In this document: positions 5,218 to 8,692 of the stretch, piece by piece | Layout: every line of letters starts with the position of its first letter | How positions within the stretch are numbered: the stretch's first letter is position 1 | Source of the DNA: Oscillibacter sp. | Lineage (GTDB): Bacteria > Bacillota > Clostridia > Oscillospirales > Oscillospiraceae | DNA length: 8,692 bases | Assembly (NCBI GenBank): GCA_024404295.1 | Contig: JAKSQE010000051.1 | Span: 1 to 8,692 of the forward strand | Direction: 5' to 3' | The notes under the pieces: model-generated | The model's input: the letters and a program-made list of their open reading frames with translations, nothing else | What the model was told of the DNA's origin: nothing | Database searches by the model: none | Program-made: the position numbers and the translations under genes

Positions 5218-6111
5218 ATGAAAAAAGCTCTCTTTCTGGGAATCACCGGTTCCTTTTTCTTCGCATTTACCTTTGTTTTGAACCGCAGCATGAATCTGGC
5301 CGGTGGATATTGGCTGTGGAGCGCAGTTCTGCGCTACCTGTTCACCCTGCCCATCATGGCGCTGCTGCTTCTGCGAAACGGCGGCATGCGCCCTGTCCTC
5401 AGCAGCATCCGTCAGCAGCCTCTGCCGTGGTTCCTGTGGAGCACCGTGGGGTTCGGCCTGTTCTATGCTCCGCTCTCCGCTGCGTCGGTCTATGCGGAGG
5501 GTTGGTTCGTGGCCTCCATGTGGCAGTTCACCATCCTTGCCGGTATCCTTTTGACGCCCCTGTTCGGAAAAAAGTTCCCCATTAAAAATCTGCTGCTCTC
5601 CTGCATGATTCTGTTAGGGATCTTTGTCATGCAGATCCCCCAGTTCCGCACCGGAACAGCAGGCAATCTGCCGATCGCTATGCTGCTCATTGTCATTGCA
5701 GCTTTTTCCTATCCTCTGGGCAACCGGAAAATGATGCAAATTTGCCCTGTGGAATTTTCCACGATACAGCGCGTGTTTGGCATGACTTTATGCAGCATTC
5801 CTTTCTGGCTGGTCTGCGGTATTGCAGCGATGGCAAAGGCCGGCCTGCCCTCTGGCAGTCAGACTGTACAGTCTCTCTGCGTTGCGTGTTTTTCCGGCGT
5901 CGTTGCCACGATTCTGTTTTTCCATGCCACCGACCTGGTCAAGCACAATCCAAAGCAGCTGGCAGTCATTGAAGCGACCCAATCCGGGGAAGTGTTGTTT
6001 ACTCTGCTGCTGAGCATTTTGGTTTTGCACGACACCATGCCTTCCCCCATTTCTCTGTTGGGAATCGCCCTGATCGTAATTGGCATGGTTTGTAATAGTC
6101 TGGCCGTTTGA
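5218..6111 (+). CDS. Drug/metabolite-type membrane transporter (multidrug resistance efflux family), 297 aa
   Basis: This is a hydrophobic protein with about ten predicted membrane helices (roughly 4-22, 31-52, 70-88, 97-115, 123-140, 151-168, 185-205, 219-238, 255-271 and 276-295). The duplicated five-helix layout and length fit the DMT superfamily. Features such as FWxSAVLRYL-like WLWSAVLRYLFTLP, WQFTILAGILLTPLFG, SYPLGNRKMM and IEATQSGEVLFTLL fit the branch annotated as putative multidrug resistance efflux transporter (EmrE-like, about 300 residues), as distinct from the ordinary EamA branch. The substrate cannot be told from sequence. The start ATG at 5218 has gagga 7 bases upstream and a sigma-A promoter behind it. 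The acyltransferase gene begins 14 bases after its stop, so both are probably on one transcript. Confidence 0.85.
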   Translation: MKKALFLGITGSFFFAFTFVLNRSMNLAGGYWLWSAVLRYLFTLPIMALLLLRNGGMRPVLSSIRQQPLPWFLWSTVGFGLFYAPLSAASVYAEGWFVASMWQFTILAGILLTPLFGKKFPIKNLLLSCMILLGIFVMQIPQFRTGTAGNLPIAMLLIVIAAFSYPLGNRKMMQICPVEFSTIQRVFGMTLCSIPFWLVCGIAAMAKAGLPSGSQTVQSLCVACFSGVVATILFFHATDLVKHNPKQLAVIEATQSGEVLFTLLLSILVLHDTMPSPISLLGIALIVIGMVCNSLAV

Positions 6112-6125
6112 TTGGAGGTCTTTCC

Positions 6126-6821
6126 TTGAAAATCAAAGTTTCTGATCGATCTTATGATGCGGTACTGTCTCTGCCTCCTGCGGAGCGCAAAAAGCCGCTG
6201 AAGCCCTCGATCTTCTTCCGCACGCTGCTGAAGGTTCTTTCTTCTGCAGACTTAAAAGCGACACATTTCCAGTATCGCACCATAGGTATGGAGCGTTTGA
6301 AAAAGGACGAGCCATGCCTGATTCTGATGAACCACTCCAGCTTTATTGACTTAAAGATCGCATCCACTCTGCTTTATCCGCGGCCATTCAATATTGTCTG
6401 CACCTCCGATGGATTTGTGGGAAAAGAATGGCTGATGCGACATTTGGGTTGTATTCCCACCCAGAAGTTTGTTCCAGACCTGGGCTTGGTGCGTGACCGA
6501 CTCGGCGCCGTCCGGGATCTACACAGCTCTGTGTTGATGTACCCGGAGGCAAGCTATTCTTTCGATGGCACCGCCACCCCTCTGCCTGACAGCATCGGTA
6601 AATGCGTAAAAATGCTGGGCGTCCCTGTGGTGATGATCCGTACCTACGGTGCCTTCGCCCGCGACCCGCTGTATAACGGGTTGCAGCTTCGGCAGGTGGA
6701 TGTCTCCGCAGACATGACTTACCTTCTCTCGCCGGAAGAGATCTCCGATTATTCCGTTTCCGAAATCAACAGCCTTCTTGCAGAGCACAGCTCTTTTGAC
6801 AACTTCCGCTGGCAGCAGTAA
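6126..6821 (+). CDS. PlsC-type 1-acyl-glycerol-3-phosphate acyltransferase domain, 231 aa, truncated by TAA
   Basis: This is an acyltransferase of the LPLAT/PlsC superfamily, which passes an acyl chain to a lysophospholipid-type acceptor at the membrane. Motif I NHSSFID contains the catalytic pair His70 and Asp75 (HX4D). Residues 137-148 (LMYPEASYSFDG) hold the substrate-binding motif with Glu141 in a PEA form instead of the usual PEG. VPVVMI (166-171) fits the last block. The start is TTG at 6126 because GGAGG (6114-6118) is 7 bases upstream; a TTG at 6108 would overlap the transporter stop without a site. The frame ends at TAA 6819-6821 directly after FDNFRWQQ, yet stays open in the same frame through a zinc-ribbon domain to 7403. 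I therefore read it as the N-terminal part of a two-domain protein. The catalytic domain is complete, so it may still work. Confidence 0.85.
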   Translation: MKIKVSDRSYDAVLSLPPAERKKPLKPSIFFRTLLKVLSSADLKATHFQYRTIGMERLKKDEPCLILMNHSSFIDLKIASTLLYPRPFNIVCTSDGFVGKEWLMRHLGCIPTQKFVPDLGLVRDRLGAVRDLHSSVLMYPEASYSFDGTATPLPDSIGKCVKMLGVPVVMIRTYGAFARDPLYNGLQLRQVDVSADMTYLLSPEEISDYSVSEINSLLAEHSSFDNFRWQQ

Positions 6822-6869
6822 AACCAAATCCGTATCGCTGAGCCATTTCGTGCAGACGGACTAAATCGT
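6819..6869 (+). other. In-frame TAA and open linker between acyltransferase and zinc-ribbon domains
   Basis: The frame of the acyltransferase reads WQQ, stop, then NQIRIAEPFRADGLNR and continues straight into LYKCPHC of the next frame with no other stop. A single change of TAA to GAA would restore one frame of about 425 codons from 6126 to 7403. The linker reads as normal protein (EPFRADGLNR), not as spacer, and there is no ribosome binding site before GTG 6870. Confidence 0.75.
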
Positions 6870-7403
6870 GTGCTATACAAATGTCCCCACTGCCTCAAAG
6901 AGGGTGCTATGGTGGGCAAAGGCACCTCCATTCGCTGTCAGTGCTGTGGGAAAGAGTACATTTTAACAGAGTCCGGTTTTCTGAAGGCTCTGTCCGGTGA
7001 AACGGAGTTTTCCCACATTCCGGACTGGTATCGTTGGGAGCGGGAGTCCGTTCGGCAGGAACTGGTAGACGGCAGCTATCGTCTGGACATCCCTGTGGAG
7101 ATCTGCATGATGGTGGACACAAAGTGCATTTACCGTGTGGGAAAAGGTCGTCTCGTCCACACGGTTGACGGGTTCCATCTGACCGGCTGTGACGGGAAAC
7201 TGGACTATACGCAGAAACCTCGCGCTTCATACAGTCTCTATTCGGACTATTTCTGGTACGAATTGGGGGATATGATCTGCATTGGCAACAGCAAAGTTCT
7301 CTACTACTGCTTCCCCACGGAGCAGCAGGATGTGGTGGCTAAGACCCGACTTGCCGCCGAAGAGCTATTCCATCTTTCAACGGCTATCAAGTGCAGTCAA
7401 TAA
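6870..7403 (+). CDS. Zinc-ribbon C-terminal domain of the acyltransferase, detached by a nonsense codon, 177 aa
   Basis: The frame begins with GTG 6870 only by default; no ribosome binding site precedes it. It opens with a zinc ribbon: CPHC at residues 5-8 and CQCC at 23-26, giving two CxxC pairs around about 14 residues. Then follow IPDWYRWERESVRQEL (50-65), a beta-rich part with MMVDTKCIYRVG (80-91) and FHLTGCDGKLDY (102-113), then ASYSLYSDYFWYELGDMICIG (119-139) and VLYYCFP (143-149). From memory, Clostridial PlsC proteins of about 430 residues carry this same tail fused to the acyltransferase; its role is unknown to me, with binding of a lipid or protein partner being possible. Here the tail is probably not translated, or only by readthrough or reinitiation. 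Composition shows no decay: no other stop or frameshift is visible, which points to a recent mutation or a sequence error. Confidence 0.7.
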   Translation: MLYKCPHCLKEGAMVGKGTSIRCQCCGKEYILTESGFLKALSGETEFSHIPDWYRWERESVRQELVDGSYRLDIPVEICMMVDTKCIYRVGKGRLVHTVDGFHLTGCDGKLDYTQKPRASYSLYSDYFWYELGDMICIGNSKVLYYCFPTEQQDVVAKTRLAAEELFHLSTAIKCSQ

Positions 7404-7496
7404 TCAATCAGGTTTTTTTATTTTCATTGTCGAAATTTGTTGAAGTTTGCGGTATCATCAAAAACAACTCCTTAATTTGCAGAGAGGTGAGACAGA
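7404..7496 (+). other. Spacer between the zinc-ribbon frame and the DUF3048 gene
   Basis: A T-rich run (gttttttta, about 7411-7419) follows the stop at 7403 but has no clear stem before it. TATCAT (7453-7458) is a possible -10 box, yet the nearest -35-like hexamers (TTGTCG at 7427, TTGAAG at 7440) are at wrong spacing. Only the ribosome binding site at 7483-7490 is clear. Confidence 0.4.
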
Positions 7497-8588
7497 ATGA
7501 ACAAGCGAATTCTTGCAATCCTTCTGGGCGGATGTCTGATACTGAGTCTGTCCGGATGCGGAAAGAAACCGACACCCGAAATGCCGGAAGAACCCCCCGT
7601 TGTGGAAGAACCCGAAATTCCAATAGAACCGGAGGATGAGTCAGAGGCTGTCCCTGCCGGAACCAATCCTCTGACAGGAATGCCCATGGAGCCGGAATAT
7701 GAGAACAATCGGCCCGTGGCGGTCATGTTTAATAATCTAAAAGCTGCACAGCCACAGTTGGGTGTCAGCCAGGCAGATATTATTTACGAAGTTCCTGCCG
7801 AAGGCGGCATCACCCGTATGCTGGGTCTGTTCCAGACGTTGGACGGTGTTGGCAATCTGGGCAGTATCCGCTCCACACGCGCCTACTATTTGGAACTGGC
7901 ATTAGGTCACGATGCACTTCTGGTCCATGCCGGCGGAAGCCCGGAGGCTTATCGGGACATTCCCGCATGGGGCGTAAACAATATTGACGGAGTCAATGGC
8001 GGTCCCAGTCAGGACGCCGTATTCTGGCGCGATGCGGAGCGCCGCAAAAATGCCGGTTATGAGCACAGCATGCTCACATCCGGGGAGAAGGTGCAGGCAT
8101 ATCTGGACAAAGGCAAATACCGCACCGAACATCAGGATGGCTACACTTACACGCAGGCTTTTGCCGCAGACGGAACTCCCTCCGGTGGTCAGCGAGCAGA
8201 ACAGATTTCCATTGCGTTCACCTCCTACAAAACCGGTACCTTTACATATGATGCCAGCACTGGCCTGTACATGATCGGGCAGTATGGGAAAGACTATATC
8301 GACGGAAACACCGGAGAACAGGTCGGCGTGACCAATGTTCTGATTTTGGAGACCGCCATTTCCGAAATTGCCGGCGACTCTGCCGGCCGTCTCACCGTCA
8401 AAATGACCGGAGAGGGAAAAGGCACGTATTTCTGCGGTGGCAAATCAATTCCTATCACCTGGAGCAAAGCAGACCGCAACAGCCAGTTTGTCTACCGTCT
8501 GCAGGACGGAACACCCCTTACATTGGGAAGCGGAAAAAGCTACGTCTGCATCATCAGTCCCAAGCAAAGCACGGTGACTATCCAATAA
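7497..8588 (+). CDS. DUF3048 domain lipoprotein (YerB-like), 363 aa
   Basis: This lipoprotein has a signal with lipobox LSGC (lipid-accepting Cys21) and a Pro/Glu-rich linker (about 25-50). The N-terminal DUF3048 domain (about 55-200) shows the family blocks NPLTG, NNRPVAVMFNN (70-80), QADIIYEVPAEGGITRMLGLFQ (92-113), GSIRSTRAYY (122-131) and HAGGSPEAY (144-152). The C-terminal domain (about 230-360) has ISIAFTSYKTGTFTYD, NVLILETAI, GKGTYFCGGKSIPITWSK and YVCIISP. Length and order are normal for the family, whose B. subtilis member is YerB; its biochemical role is not established. It sits on the outer face of the membrane. The start ATG at 7497 has agagaggtga upstream at proper spacing. A 93-base gap separates it from the previous frame with no strong terminator, so it could have its own weak promoter or be read from the efflux operon. 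Confidence 0.92.
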   Translation: MNKRILAILLGGCLILSLSGCGKKPTPEMPEEPPVVEEPEIPIEPEDESEAVPAGTNPLTGMPMEPEYENNRPVAVMFNNLKAAQPQLGVSQADIIYEVPAEGGITRMLGLFQTLDGVGNLGSIRSTRAYYLELALGHDALLVHAGGSPEAYRDIPAWGVNNIDGVNGGPSQDAVFWRDAERRKNAGYEHSMLTSGEKVQAYLDKGKYRTEHQDGYTYTQAFAADGTPSGGQRAEQISIAFTSYKTGTFTYDASTGLYMIGQYGKDYIDGNTGEQVGVTNVLILETAISEIAGDSAGRLTVKMTGEGKGTYFCGGKSIPITWSKADRNSQFVYRLQDGTPLTLGSGKSYVCIISPKQSTVTIQ

Positions 8589-8600
8589 TATGCAGATAGG

Positions 8601-8637
8601 AATGCCCTTGGAGCAGCTCGTTCCAAGGGCATTTTCT
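8601..8637 (+). terminator. Intrinsic terminator of the DUF3048 gene
   Basis: aatgcccttgga (8601-8612) pairs perfectly with tccaagggcatt (8622-8633) around a 9-base loop, followed by TTTTCT. It begins 13 bases after the stop at 8588. The remaining 55 bases to the window end show nothing recognisable. Confidence 0.85.
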
Positions 8638-8692
8638 CCCCCCTTTCTCCCGGCTGCGCGCCCCTCACCAGCACATTCACCGCTTCACAGGG

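Noticed and set aside
1..8692. CRISPR array, insertion sequence or toxin-antitoxin pair
   Set aside because: No regularly spaced repeats, no transposase or integrase frame and no small paired genes of known type were seen on either strand.

Overview
The window looks like a piece of a gut-type Clostridia genome (Oscillospiraceae/Ruminococcaceae-like). This is inferred from mid-range GC coding DNA with AT-rich spacers, strong GGAGG-type ribosome binding sites, several Cys-lipobox lipoproteins, a DUF3048 (YerB-like) lipoprotein and a T4SS-type pilin of the kind found in Clostridial conjugative elements. Species cannot be named from the sequence alone.

Left block, about 1-2254, probably the end of an integrated mobile element. 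Three minus-strand genes run right to left: an ECF-type sigma-70 factor (1051-1608), a small soluble protein of unknown function that overlaps it by ATGA (623-1054), and a VirB2/TrbC-like two-helix pilin subunit (173-514) with 16 consecutive T in its coding strand. Beyond the pilin lies a spacer with two mutually exclusive hairpins. The 646 bases upstream of the sigma gene contain no convincing gene, but short repeats lie close to the junction.

Junction, 2255-2346. A 48-base 3' piece of tRNA-Ala(GGC), from the anticodon stem to an encoded CCA, is followed by its own terminator. No 5' half precedes it. This is what is left when an integrative element inserts at a tRNA anticodon loop, so the left block is best read as element DNA and the right block as chromosome. 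No integrase gene is visible here.

Right block, 2349-8692. Two minus-strand lipoprotein genes come first. One (2405-3955) carries four copies of a roughly 95-residue domain and has a cre-like (LacI/CcpA-family) palindrome upstream. The other (4252-4950) has an Asp-rich FG-GAP/EF-hand-like loop. Divergent from them, behind a good sigma-A promoter, are a 10-TM drug/metabolite-type efflux protein (5218-6111) and a PlsC-type acyltransferase (6126-6821) 14 bases downstream. The acyltransferase frame is interrupted by one TAA and then stays open through a zinc-ribbon domain (to 7403), so one two-domain protein appears to have been split. A DUF3048 lipoprotein (7497-8588) with a strong terminator closes the block.

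The most informative observations are the tRNA-fragment att site that delimits the left block, the nonsense-split acyltransferase/zinc-ribbon protein, the sigma-pilin module with its homopolymer tract, and the four-repeat lipoprotein with a sugar-repressor-type operator.
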